From Acidimicrobiales bacterium (lineage in GTDB: Bacteria; Actinomycetota; Acidimicrobiia; Acidimicrobiales; DATDAH01): 64,000 nt of DNA. The notes beneath the pieces were generated by a model. It searched no databases. It saw only the letters and a program-made list of their open reading frames with translations, and was not told the origin of the DNA. Within the stretch, counting starts at the first letter, position 1, and every line of letters starts with the position of its first letter. Made by a program: the position numbers and the translations under genes. Location: positions 62,001 through 126,000 of the forward strand of contig JAEUJM010000009.1 in NCBI GenBank assembly GCA_016794585.1, in the 5' to 3' direction. Positions 43,159-50,941 of the stretch are shown in pieces.

Positions 43159-43168
43159 AACGGACGTT
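43159..43168. promoter_or_regulatory. Operator candidate AACGGACGTT (site 2 of 5)
   Basis: In the context TGAACGGACGTTAAAC, it lies 22 nt from the LacI-type palindrome in the same divergent gap. It matches the AACGnnCGTT sites beside P450 and SDR genes elsewhere in the window, so the transporter/rhamnosidase promoters may answer to a TetR regulator as well as LacI. Confidence 0.5.
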
Positions 43169-43188
43169 AAACGGCGGGACACCAAGTA

Positions 43189-43202
43189 TGCAAACGTTTG
43201 CG
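43189..43202. promoter_or_regulatory. LacI-type operator TGCAAACGTTTGCG (site 2)
   Basis: The inner 12 bp GCAAACGTTTGC (43190-43201) is a perfect palindrome with a central CG, the hallmark of LacI/GalR operators. It lies between the binding-protein gene (start 43114, minus strand) and the rhamnosidase (start 43271, plus strand), and matches the site at 29449-29462. Confidence 0.75.
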
Positions 43203-43270
43203 ACCCAACCACTGACGTGCCAGCGTGGAGCCGGTGGTCGCGCCCGCACGGGTGAGGCCCGAACCCACCC

Positions 43271-45868
43271 ATGACCCGACCCGATGACCTGCGAGTGGAG
43301 CACCGGGGCGCCGACGCGCTCGGCGTCGGGACGCCGACCCCCCGGCTCTCGTGGCGGCTGCCCGTCGGTGCCCGGGCGCAGCGGGCCTACGACGTCGAGC
43401 TCGCCGACGGTCGGGCGCAGCTGGTCGAGTCCGACCGTCACGTCCTGGCGACCTGGCCCTTCGAGCCGCTGGCGTCGCGCGCTCGGGTGTCCTGGCGGGT
43501 GCGGACCTGGACCGACGCGGGCGTGTCCGGCTGGTCGGCGCCGCACGCGTTCGAGGTGGGCCTGCTGGTGCCGGTCGACTGGTCGGCCCGGTGGGTCGCC
43601 GCCCCCGTCGACACCGAGCAGCCCGACGGTGGCCGCGCCCCGCACCTCCTTCGCCACGGGTTCACCCTGGACTCGGTCGGGGAGCCGGCCCGCCTGCACG
43701 CCACCGCCCACGGCGTCTACGAGACGTTCCTCAACGGGCGGCGCGTCGGCGACCACGAGCTGGCGCCGGGCTTCACCGACTACCCGACCACGCTGCACGT
43801 GCAGACCTTCGACGTGGCCGACCTGCTGGTCGCCGGCGAGAACATCTGGGAGGTGGTGGTCAGCGACGGCTGGTTCCGGGGGCGCCACGGCACCGCCCAG
43901 CGGCGGGACGGCTTCGGCACCCAGCTGGCCTTCCTCGGCCAGCTCGAGGCGGGCGACCTGCGGGTCGTGACGGGAGACGGGTGGCAGGCGACCACCACCG
44001 GGCCGATCCGCTCGGCCGACCTGATGGCCGGCCAGGTCGAGGACCGGCGCGTCGCCGCCACCGGTTGGCGTCCGGCACTCGTCACGGACCACGACCTCGG
44101 CGCGCTCCGGGCCTCGCCGGCGCCGCCGGTGCGCCGGGTCGACGAGCTACGGCCGGTCTCGGTCCGCGCGATCGGGCCCGACCGCCACGTCGTGGACCTG
44201 GGCCAGAACATCACGGGCTGGCTGCGCCTCGCCGACCTCGGGCCCGCCGGCACCGAGCTCACCCTCGTCCACGGCGAGGCCCTCGACCCCGCCGGCGACG
44301 TGACCACCGAGAACCTGCGCGTGAGCGACGAGGTCCTCGACCAGGTCGACCAGGTGGCGTCGGCCGGCGTGCCCGGCGACGTGTTCGAGCCGCGCCACAC
44401 CGTCCACGGCTTCCAGTACGTCCGGGTCGAGGGCCACCCCGGCCCGCTCACGCCCGACGACGCCGTGGGCGTGGTGGTGCACACGGACCTCGAGCGCACG
44501 GGCTGGTTCCGGTGCAGCGACGACCGCATCAACCGTCTCCACGAGATCGCGACCTGGAGCTTCCGCGACAACGCGTGCGACATCCCCACCGACTGCCCCC
44601 ACCGCGAGCGCTCCGGGTGGACCGGCGACTGGCAGCTGTTCCTGCCGAGCGCGGCCTTCCTCTACGACGTGGCCGGCTTCTCCACCAAGTGGCTGCGGGA
44701 CCTCGCCGCCGAACAGCTGCCCGACGGCCTGCTGCCCAACTACGTGCCCGACCCCCGGCGCTCGGCCGCCGTCGCCACGGGCGACCTGACCTGGTTCGGG
44801 ATGCTCGGGTCGGCCGGGTGGGGGGACGCCTGCGTGCTGGTGCCATGGGACCTCTACCGGCTCTACGGCGACGAGCAGGTGCTGGCCGAGCTCTGGCCGG
44901 CGATGGTCGGCTGGCTCGACTACGCCGCGAACGCCGCTCGCACCCGTCGGCACCCCGCCCGCGCCGAGGCCCGACCCGAGCCGGCACCGCACGAGGCGTT
45001 CCTCTGGGACGGCGGCTGGCACTGGGGCGAGTGGTGCGAGCCGGCGACCGGCGGCGAGCCCTTCTACGTCGCGGACCAGGGGATGGTGGCGACGGCGTAC
45101 CTCCACCACACCGCGGCGCTGGCCGCCCGCATCGGGCGCCGGCTGGGCCACGACGACCGGGCCGCGGCGTTCGACGAGCTGGCCGAGGGGGCGCTCGCCG
45201 CCTGGCGGGCCGAGTACCTGGCCGACGACGGCACCCTCGTCCCCCAGACCCAGGCCGAGCACGTGCGGGCCCTCGCCTTCTCGCTGGTGCCCGAGGCCTC
45301 GCGGTCCGCGGTCGCCACCCGTCTCGTCGAGCTGATCCGGGCCGCCGGCACCCACCTGGGCACAGGCTTCCTCGCCACCCCCTCCCTGCTGCCGGTCCTC
45401 GCCGACGCCGGCCACCTCGACGTGGCCTACGAGCTGCTGTTCCAGGACACCCCGCCGTCGTGGCTGGCGATGGTCGACCGGGGCGCCACGACGATCTGGG
45501 AGTCGTGGGAGGGCGTCGACGACGAGGGTGTCGCCCACGAGTCGCTCAACCACTACTCCAAGGGCGCGGTGATCGACTTCCTCCACCGCTACGTGGCGGG
45601 TCTCCGCCCCTCGGACGGCGAGGGCCCCGACGAGGTCGCCTACCGCCGCTTCCGGGTCGAGCCCCGTCCCGGCGGCGGCATCACCTGGGCCGAGGCGGCG
45701 CACGACTCGCCGTACGGCCTCATCGAGGTGGCCTGGCGGGTCGAGGGCGACGAGCTCGCGCTCACCGTGACGGTGCCGCCGGGTACGTCCGCCGAGATCA
45801 CGCTGCCCGATGGCCGCGTCCTCGACGTCGGCCCCGGCCGGAGCGGGCACCGCAGCCCGCTGCCCTGA
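43271..45868 (+). CDS. GH78 alpha-L-rhamnosidase
   Basis: 865 aa. Modular GH78 layout: N-terminal beta domains (PRLSWRLPVGARAQRAYDVE, ATAHGVYETFLNGRRVGDHE with GFTDYPTTLHVQTFDV), then the (alpha/alpha)6 barrel with D441-x-x-x-x-E446 in DCPHRERSGWTGDW, where the Glu is the likely general acid, and TIWESWEG with HYSKGAV later. No signal peptide, so it is cytosolic. It removes alpha-L-rhamnose from imported glycosides. It is divergent from the transporter and shares a LacI-type operator with it. Rhamnose-catabolic genes are not in the window. Confidence 0.92.
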   Translation: MTRPDDLRVEHRGADALGVGTPTPRLSWRLPVGARAQRAYDVELADGRAQLVESDRHVLATWPFEPLASRARVSWRVRTWTDAGVSGWSAPHAFEVGLLVPVDWSARWVAAPVDTEQPDGGRAPHLLRHGFTLDSVGEPARLHATAHGVYETFLNGRRVGDHELAPGFTDYPTTLHVQTFDVADLLVAGENIWEVVVSDGWFRGRHGTAQRRDGFGTQLAFLGQLEAGDLRVVTGDGWQATTTGPIRSADLMAGQVEDRRVAATGWRPALVTDHDLGALRASPAPPVRRVDELRPVSVRAIGPDRHVVDLGQNITGWLRLADLGPAGTELTLVHGEALDPAGDVTTENLRVSDEVLDQVDQVASAGVPGDVFEPRHTVHGFQYVRVEGHPGPLTPDDAVGVVVHTDLERTGWFRCSDDRINRLHEIATWSFRDNACDIPTDCPHRERSGWTGDWQLFLPSAAFLYDVAGFSTKWLRDLAAEQLPDGLLPNYVPDPRRSAAVATGDLTWFGMLGSAGWGDACVLVPWDLYRLYGDEQVLAELWPAMVGWLDYAANAARTRRHPARAEARPEPAPHEAFLWDGGWHWGEWCEPATGGEPFYVADQGMVATAYLHHTAALAARIGRRLGHDDRAAAFDELAEGALAAWRAEYLADDGTLVPQTQAEHVRALAFSLVPEASRSAVATRLVELIRAAGTHLGTGFLATPSLLPVLADAGHLDVAYELLFQDTPPSWLAMVDRGATTIWESWEGVDDEGVAHESLNHYSKGAVIDFLHRYVAGLRPSDGEGPDEVAYRRFRVEPRPGGGITWAEAAHDSPYGLIEVAWRVEGDELALTVTVPPGTSAEITLPDGRVLDVGPGRSGHRSPLP

Positions 45869-45932
45869 CGCCCGGGCCGCCGGTGACGCCGGTGACGCGG
45901 GGCGCCACGTCCTGCTGGTACCCGGGACGTCA
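45866..45932. terminator. Possible bidirectional hairpin between convergent genes
   Basis: Imperfect inverted arms TGACGCCCGGG (45866-45876) and CCCGGGACGTCA (45921-45932) each carry the stop codon of one of the two convergent genes. The loop is long (44 nt), so terminator function is uncertain. Confidence 0.35.
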
Positions 45933-47264
45933 GGCCCAGCCGCCGGCGCCCGTCCGGAAGGCGGTCACGCTGCCCTCGGGGGGCACGGCGTCGATGGGGG
46001 TGGCCAGCTCGGCCGCGGTGGGCGCCCCGATGTCGGCGGCGATGCCGGCGAGAGCGTCGCCGTCGAGGCCGTAGAGGTCGATCGCGTTCAGGCCGACCAT
46101 GCGCCGCGCCGCCTCGACCGGCACGCCGCTGAAGGTGTTCCGGAGCGAGAGCTTGGAGACCGACGGCAGGTCCTCGCCCTCCCGCCACACGAAGGTGCCC
46201 TCGAGATGGGGGTAGTCCGATCCCCACAGCAACTGGCCCTCGAGGCCGTGGGCCACCGCCTGCTCCACCTCGTGGGGCGAGGCGAAGCTGGCGCCGTAGA
46301 AGACGTTGGCGGCCATGTACTCGCTGGGGGGCCGCGGCACCTGCTCGAGAAGCGCCCGGTTGAGGGGCTCGTCCCGCTTGGTGTCGTAGAAGCCCCACAC
46401 CGCATCGAGCTCGGCGGCGGTGCTCGGGAACCAGTTGCCCGGTGTTTCGGTGATGACCAGCTTGAGCCCGGGGTGGCGCTCGAACACGCCGGCGAAGATC
46501 AGCCACCACACCGCTCGGCGAGAGGTGAAGCCGCCGGACTCGATCTGCAGGAGCGGGATGCCCTCGAGCTTCGAGTACCGGGCGTTGGTGCCGGCGCCCA
46601 CGTGGGTGACGAGCGGCATGCCCCCCTCCTCGCAGGTGGCCCAGAGCGGCTCCCACTGCGAGCGGTTGTACTCGGGCAGGTCGCCGTCGCGCATGGCGGG
46701 GAAGTTGACGGCCCGGAGGCCGGCGTCGTGGGCCCACTCGACCTCGGCCACCGCGGCGTCGACGTCCCACATCGGCAGGTAGGCCAGGCCCACGTGGCGG
46801 TGGGGCGCCTGGGCCACGACGTCGGCGATCCAGCGGTTGTAGATCGCCATCCCGACCGCGGCCAGCTCGCGGTCGTCGAACGACCGCTCCTTGCCGAGGC
46901 CTTGGGGTACGAACGGGATCGGCTCCATGTTCATCGAGCCGTGGAACAACACGCCGGCGGCGATGCCGTCGTGGTCGTAGTCGGCCAGCCGGGCCGCGGG
47001 GTCGTGGTGACCCGGGGTGCGCAGGTTGGGGTGGTCGAGGTAGCCGCTGCCCGCCAGCATCTCGGCGGCGGCCTGCTTCTCGGCGGCGGTCGACGCGGCG
47101 AAGCGGTCGAAGGCGTCGAGGTGGGCGGCGGGGCAGTAGGCGCGCAGGTCCTCGACGAGTCGGGGCCCGATGTGGGTGTCGTTGGAGATGACGACGACGG
47201 GGTCGGCGGTGGCGGCCGCACCGCCACTGCCGGTGTGGACGGCGTCGACGGGCTCGGGGTTCAC
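45930..47264 (-). CDS. Amidohydrolase family 2 protein (COG2159-like decarboxylase/hydrolase)
   Basis: 444 aa TIM-barrel protein. SNDTHIGP replaces the usual HxH first metal motif (only one His kept), with later LVTHVGAGTNARY, LKLVITETPGNWFP and QLLWGSDYPHLEGTF, the typical barrel-end residues of the amidohydrolase_2 family of non-oxidative decarboxylases and hydrolases. Long forms of this type are common in actinobacterial clusters next to SDRs and P450s. The GTG start overlaps the SDR gene by 4 nt (GTGA). Reaction unknown; the altered first metal site makes decarboxylation or hydrolysis equally possible. Confidence 0.85.
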   Translation of the reverse strand: MNPEPVDAVHTGSGGAAATADPVVVISNDTHIGPRLVEDLRAYCPAAHLDAFDRFAASTAAEKQAAAEMLAGSGYLDHPNLRTPGHHDPAARLADYDHDGIAAGVLFHGSMNMEPIPFVPQGLGKERSFDDRELAAVGMAIYNRWIADVVAQAPHRHVGLAYLPMWDVDAAVAEVEWAHDAGLRAVNFPAMRDGDLPEYNRSQWEPLWATCEEGGMPLVTHVGAGTNARYSKLEGIPLLQIESGGFTSRRAVWWLIFAGVFERHPGLKLVITETPGNWFPSTAAELDAVWGFYDTKRDEPLNRALLEQVPRPPSEYMAANVFYGASFASPHEVEQAVAHGLEGQLLWGSDYPHLEGTFVWREGEDLPSVSKLSLRNTFSGVPVEAARRMVGLNAIDLYGLDGDALAGIAADIGAPTAAELATPIDAVPPEGSVTAFRTGAGGWA

Positions 47265-48007
47265 GGCGTGGTCGCCGTCAGTCCACCGTCGATCGGGATC
47301 ACGGCACCGGTGAGGAACGGCGACCGGTCGGAGGCGAGGAAGCAGGCCAGCTCGGCGACCTCCTCGGGCTCGCCGGCCCGCCCCATCGGTGCGCCCTCCA
47401 CCAGGGCCGGGAACTTCTCGATGGCCTCCCGTCCGCCCGACATCTCGGTGATGGTGAGACCCGGGCAGATCGCGTTGGCCCGAATGCCCTTGCGGCCGTA
47501 GTCGATGGCGGCCTGGCGGGTGAACTGGATGACCCCTGCCTTGGAGGCGCAGTAGATGGCGACCGGTGTCTTGGAGCCGTTCATGCCGCCGGTCGACGCC
47601 CAGTTGAGGATCACGCCACCGCCGGTCGGGAGCATCGTGCGGATGGCGTGCTTGGTGCCCAGCATCACGCCGAGAAGGTTCACGCCCATGATCCGGTGGA
47701 AGTCCTCGACGGTGACGTCGGCCATTCGCCCGACCCCGCCGATCCCGGCCACGTTCAGCGCGGCGTCGACCTTGCCGAAGGCCTCGAGCGCGGCGGCGAA
47801 CATGGCCTCCACGTCCTCCTCCTTCGACACGTCGGCGTGGAACGGGACGAAGGCGTCACCGAGCTCCTCGGCGGTCTCCTGCTCCCGTCCGCTGATGTCG
47901 GCGCCGAGGACCTTCGCCCCCTCGCGCACGAAGACCTTCGCCGTGGCCCGGGCCATGCCCGAGCCCGCGCCGGTGATGACCGCGACCTTGCCGTCGAGTT
48001 CCCCCAT
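47261..48007 (-). CDS. Short-chain dehydrogenase/reductase
   Basis: 248 aa classical SDR: VAVITGAGSGMARA, NVAG in place of NNAG, NWASTGG (Ser), IYCASKAG (Tyr/Lys pair), and the C-terminal GAVIPIDGGLTATTP. It is the first gene of a two-gene operon with the amidohydrolase. The 101-nt divergent gap to the next SDR holds two AACGnnCGTT palindromes, so the operon is probably under TetR control. Confidence 0.9.
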   Translation of the reverse strand: MGELDGKVAVITGAGSGMARATAKVFVREGAKVLGADISGREQETAEELGDAFVPFHADVSKEEDVEAMFAAALEAFGKVDAALNVAGIGGVGRMADVTVEDFHRIMGVNLLGVMLGTKHAIRTMLPTGGGVILNWASTGGMNGSKTPVAIYCASKAGVIQFTRQAAIDYGRKGIRANAICPGLTITEMSGGREAIEKFPALVEGAPMGRAGEPEEVAELACFLASDRSPFLTGAVIPIDGGLTATTP

Positions 48008-48029
48008 GGCGACGTTGTACCCGAGTTCT

Positions 48030-48039
48030 AACGGTCGTT
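48030..48039. promoter_or_regulatory. Operator candidate AACGGTCGTT (site 3 of 5)
   Basis: In the context TCTAACGGTCGTTCAA, it lies in the divergent SDR/SDR gap, 42 nt from site 4. Two half-turn-related sites here suggest cooperative binding of a TetR dimer pair. Confidence 0.55.
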
Positions 48040-48071
48040 CAAGATTGACCCTGGCGGAGGGCGCGGATTAG

Positions 48072-48081
48072 AACGGCCGTT
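48072..48081. promoter_or_regulatory. Operator candidate AACGGCCGTT (site 4 of 5)
   Basis: The full GAACGGCCGTTC is a perfect 12-bp palindrome. It faces the + strand SDR starting at 48109, and is 42 bp (four helical turns) from site 3. Confidence 0.6.
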
Positions 48082-48108
48082 CAACGTCCGCGGACCGAGG
48101 GGGTCGCC

Positions 48109-48888
48109 GTGCAGCTCGAGGGACGGTCGGCGGTCGTCGCCGGTGGCGCCGGCGGACTCGGCAGCGCCACGGTCCACCGCCTCGTTGGCGCCGGGGCCGG
48201 CGTCGTGGTGCTCGACCCGGACGAGGAGCGGGCCGCGGTGCTGGTGGAGGCTCTCGGCTCCCGGTGCGCGGTGGTCGCCGGCGACAGCAACGATGACGAT
48301 GCGGTCACCGCCGCCGTCGACGCCGCCCGGACGCTCGGCACCTTCTCGGTCGCGGTCAGCGCCACCGGGGTGGTCATCCCGAGCCGTCGCCTGGTGGGCC
48401 ACGAGGGCACGGTGCTCGACAAGGAGGCGCTCCTCGCCAACCTGGAGCTGCACGTGGTCGGGCCCTTCAACCTCGCTCGGCTGGCGGCGGCCGCCTTCGC
48501 CGGCAACGAGCCCGACGGCGACGGCCAGCGCGGCGTGATCGTCCAGACGGCGTCGATCAGTGCCTTCGACGGCCAGGTGAACATGGTCCCGTACGCCGCG
48601 GCCAAGGGCGCGGTGGCATCGATGGTCCTGCCCATGGCCCGTGACCTCGCGCCGCTCGGCGTCCGGGTCTGCGCCATCGCCCCAGGCGCGTTCGCCACCC
48701 CGCGTCTCTCGTCGCCGCAGGTGCAGGCGATGCTCGTCCAGGACGTCGCCTTCCCCAAGCGGGTGGGCCGCCCCGAGGAGTACGCCGCGCTGGTGCTCGC
48801 CATCGTCACCAACCCGTACCTGAACGCCGAGGTCCTGCGCATCGACGGCGGCGCCCGCCTCGGCCCCGAGATGCGCCCGTCCGGCTGA
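48109..48888 (+). CDS. Short-chain dehydrogenase (HSD10-like)
   Basis: 259 aa. AVVAGGAGGLGSATVHRLVG is the cofactor site; SATGV replaces NNAG; QTASISAFDGQVNMVPYAAA then KGA carries the Ser and Tyr-x3-Lys residues. The IVQTASISAFDGQ pattern recalls type-10 17beta-hydroxysteroid / 3-hydroxyacyl-CoA dehydrogenases, which would fit beta-oxidation. GTG start with a weak RBS. It is divergent from the other SDR and convergent with the TetR gene. Confidence 0.88.
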   Translation: MQLEGRSAVVAGGAGGLGSATVHRLVGAGAGVVVLDPDEERAAVLVEALGSRCAVVAGDSNDDDAVTAAVDAARTLGTFSVAVSATGVVIPSRRLVGHEGTVLDKEALLANLELHVVGPFNLARLAAAAFAGNEPDGDGQRGVIVQTASISAFDGQVNMVPYAAAKGAVASMVLPMARDLAPLGVRVCAIAPGAFATPRLSSPQVQAMLVQDVAFPKRVGRPEEYAALVLAIVTNPYLNAEVLRIDGGARLGPEMRPSG

Positions 48889-48914
48889 CTGCCCCCGACA
48901 ACCCGCGGTTGGTT

Positions 48915-48938
48915 GGGTGGGGGTGGGGGTGGGGGTGG
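48915..48938 (+). other. G-quadruplex-forming tract in a convergent gap
   Basis: Four G-runs (GGG, then three of GGGGG) separated by single T bases lie between the SDR stop and the TetR stop. This matches the classic G4 pattern with 1-nt loops on the + strand and would form in the 3' end of the SDR transcript. It is also a simple repeat, prone to slippage. Confidence 0.6.
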
Positions 48939-48943
48939 ATGGA

Positions 48944-49534
48944 TCAGCTGCGGCGGCGGGTCTCGAGACCGGCGAGGAAGCGGTCCATCGCCGCCGCGGC
49001 CTCGTCGGCCCGGGTGGCGTAGCCGGCAGCCTGGTCCGTCACCACGCCGAAGGCCAGGCCCTGCATGGCGGCGGCGACGAGCACGGGTGGGACGTCGTCG
49101 GGGTCGATGCCGTACTGGGGCAGCAGGTCCTGCAAGCGGGCGACCTGCATCTCACGCACGTCGTGGGCGATCTCGCCGACGACCTCGCGCAGGGCCGGCC
49201 GGTGGTTGGCCGCGGCGAGCAGCTCGACGAACAGCGCCGTGCCCCGCTGGTCCGACACGAGCGACCACCAGGTGCGCAGCGGCTCGGGTGAGTCGAGCAC
49301 CTCGGCCATACGCTCGACGGTGCGCTCCGAGCGTCGGGTCAGCACGCCGACGAACAGGTCGTCGATGGTGGCGAAGTAGTAGTGGAGGTGCGGCGGCTGG
49401 ATGCCCACACGCCCCGCCACGCTCCGCGAGCTGACCGCGGCGTAGCCCTGCTCGAGGATGACCTCCTCGGCGGCATCGAGGATGCGCTGGCGCTTCGCTT
49501 CGGTCGACGCCCGGGGTCGACGCGTCGTGGTCAT
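48944..49534 (-). CDS. TetR-family transcriptional regulator
   Basis: 196 aa. HTH at about residues 12-58 (RILDAAEEVILEQGYAAVSS, RSVAGRVGIQPPHLHYYFAT), then a helical sensor domain (LRTWWSLVSDQRGTALFVEL). It is divergent from the P450 with an AACGAACGTT palindrome between them, a typical autoregulated TetR arrangement. It is the best candidate for binding all five AACGnnCGTT sites in the window. Confidence 0.92.
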   Translation of the reverse strand: MTTTRRPRASTEAKRQRILDAAEEVILEQGYAAVSSRSVAGRVGIQPPHLHYYFATIDDLFVGVLTRRSERTVERMAEVLDSPEPLRTWWSLVSDQRGTALFVELLAAANHRPALREVVGEIAHDVREMQVARLQDLLPQYGIDPDDVPPVLVAAAMQGLAFGVVTDQAAGYATRADEAAAAMDRFLAGLETRRRS

Positions 49535-49576
49535 GCCCCCTTGCTAGTCCGGCAGCCGAGTGGCGACCGAACTTGT

Positions 49577-49586
49577 AACGAACGTT
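49577..49586. promoter_or_regulatory. Operator candidate AACGAACGTT (site 5 of 5)
   Basis: Inside the perfect outer palindrome TAACG-n2-CGTTA, midway between the TetR start (49534) and the P450 start (49660). This position makes it the probable autoregulatory operator of the adjacent TetR. Confidence 0.6.
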
Positions 49587-49659
49587 AAAATTCAGTAGAA
49601 CGAGGACCGATCGACGCCGCCGCCCCTCGGGGCGTCGGCCACGCCGAGGGGGAGTGCCG

Positions 49660-50859
49660 ATGACCACCGTCGAGACGACCGACGTCTACTACGACCCGTA
49701 CGACGTCACGATCAACGCGGACCCGTATCCCACCTACGAGCGACTCCGCGAGGAGGCGCCCGTCTACTACAACGAGCGCTACGACTTCTGGGCCTTGAGC
49801 CGCCACGCGGACGTGGAGAAGGCGCTCGTCGACTGGCCCACGTTCTCGAGCACCCGCTCGGACATCCTCGACATCATCAAGGCGGGCGTCGACCTGCCGG
49901 GCGGCGTGATCATGTTCGAGGACCCGCCGACGCACACGATGCACCGCAGCCTGCTGTCGCGGGTCTTCACCCCGAAGCGCATGGCCGCGCTGGAGGACCA
50001 GGTCCGGGCTTACTGCATCGCCTGTCTCGACCCGCTGGTCGGCGCGGATGGGTTCGACATCATCTCCGAGCTGGCGTCCGAGCTGCCCATGCGGGTGATC
50101 GGCATGCTCCTGGGCATCCCCGAGCAGGACCAGGTGGCGGTGCGGAACAAGACCGACGCCAACCTGCGAACGGTCCCGGGTGAGCCCATGGACGTCCGCC
50201 AGGAGAACGTGGCCAGCGGCGACATGTTCACCGACTACATCGACTGGCGGATGACCCACCCGTCCGACGACCTCATGACCCAGCTCCTCACCGCCGAGTT
50301 CGAGGACGAGGACGGCACCACCCGCACCCTCACCCGGGACGAGGTGCTGACGTACACGGCCGTGCTCGCCGGCGCCGGCAACGAGACCACCGGGCGCCTG
50401 ATCGGCTGGCTGGCGAAGGTGCTGGCCGAGCACCCCGACCAGCGGCGCGAGATCGTCGAGGACCGCTCCCTCATCCCCAAGGTGATCGACGAGACCCTGC
50501 GCTTCGAGCCCACCGGCCACGCCACCGCCCGCTTCACCATGCAGGACTTCGAGGCCCACGGCGTGACCATCCCGGCCGGCAACCCGGTGCTGCTGATCGC
50601 TGCGTCCGCCAACCGGGACCCCCGGCACTGGGACCGCCCCGACACGTACGACATCCACCGCGAGGACGTCGCCCACCTCACCTTCGGGTTCGGCCTCCAC
50701 TTCTGCCTCGGCGCCAGCCTCGCCCGCCTCGAGGGTCGGGTGGCGCTCGATGAGCTGCTCAACCGCTTCCCCGAGTGGGACGTGGACCACGACGCCATGC
50801 GCCTCGCCCCCACGTCCACGGTCCGCGGCTGGGAGACCCTCCCCATCGTGTTGCCCTGA
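49660..50859 (+). CDS. Cytochrome P450 next to the TetR gene
   Basis: 399 aa. I-helix LAGAGNETTGRL, ExxR in DETLRFEP, heme loop FGFGLHFCLG with ligand Cys349. The start was set at ATG 49660, preceded by GAGGGGGAG at good spacing; a GTG 6 nt upstream is inside that RBS. It is divergent from the TetR repressor with a palindromic operator between. Substrate unknown. It converges on the small membrane-anchored protein gene. Confidence 0.92.
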   Translation: MTTVETTDVYYDPYDVTINADPYPTYERLREEAPVYYNERYDFWALSRHADVEKALVDWPTFSSTRSDILDIIKAGVDLPGGVIMFEDPPTHTMHRSLLSRVFTPKRMAALEDQVRAYCIACLDPLVGADGFDIISELASELPMRVIGMLLGIPEQDQVAVRNKTDANLRTVPGEPMDVRQENVASGDMFTDYIDWRMTHPSDDLMTQLLTAEFEDEDGTTRTLTRDEVLTYTAVLAGAGNETTGRLIGWLAKVLAEHPDQRREIVEDRSLIPKVIDETLRFEPTGHATARFTMQDFEAHGVTIPAGNPVLLIAASANRDPRHWDRPDTYDIHREDVAHLTFGFGLHFCLGASLARLEGRVALDELLNRFPEWDVDHDAMRLAPTSTVRGWETLPIVLP

Positions 50860-50911
50860 TCGCCGTCCGGCGGTCGCCGGCGTAGGACGACCGGGCGACG
50901 AATCGATCAGG

Positions 50912-50931
50912 CCGATCCCGATCGGGATCGG
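50912..50931. terminator. 20-bp perfect palindrome between convergent genes
   Basis: CCGATCCCGATCGGGATCGG is fully self-complementary without a spacer. It lies in the 82-nt gap between the P450 stop and the stop of the opposing gene, so a transcription-terminating cruciform or hairpin is the likeliest role; a protein-binding site is possible. Confidence 0.5.
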
Positions 50932-50941
50932 TCGCCGATGA

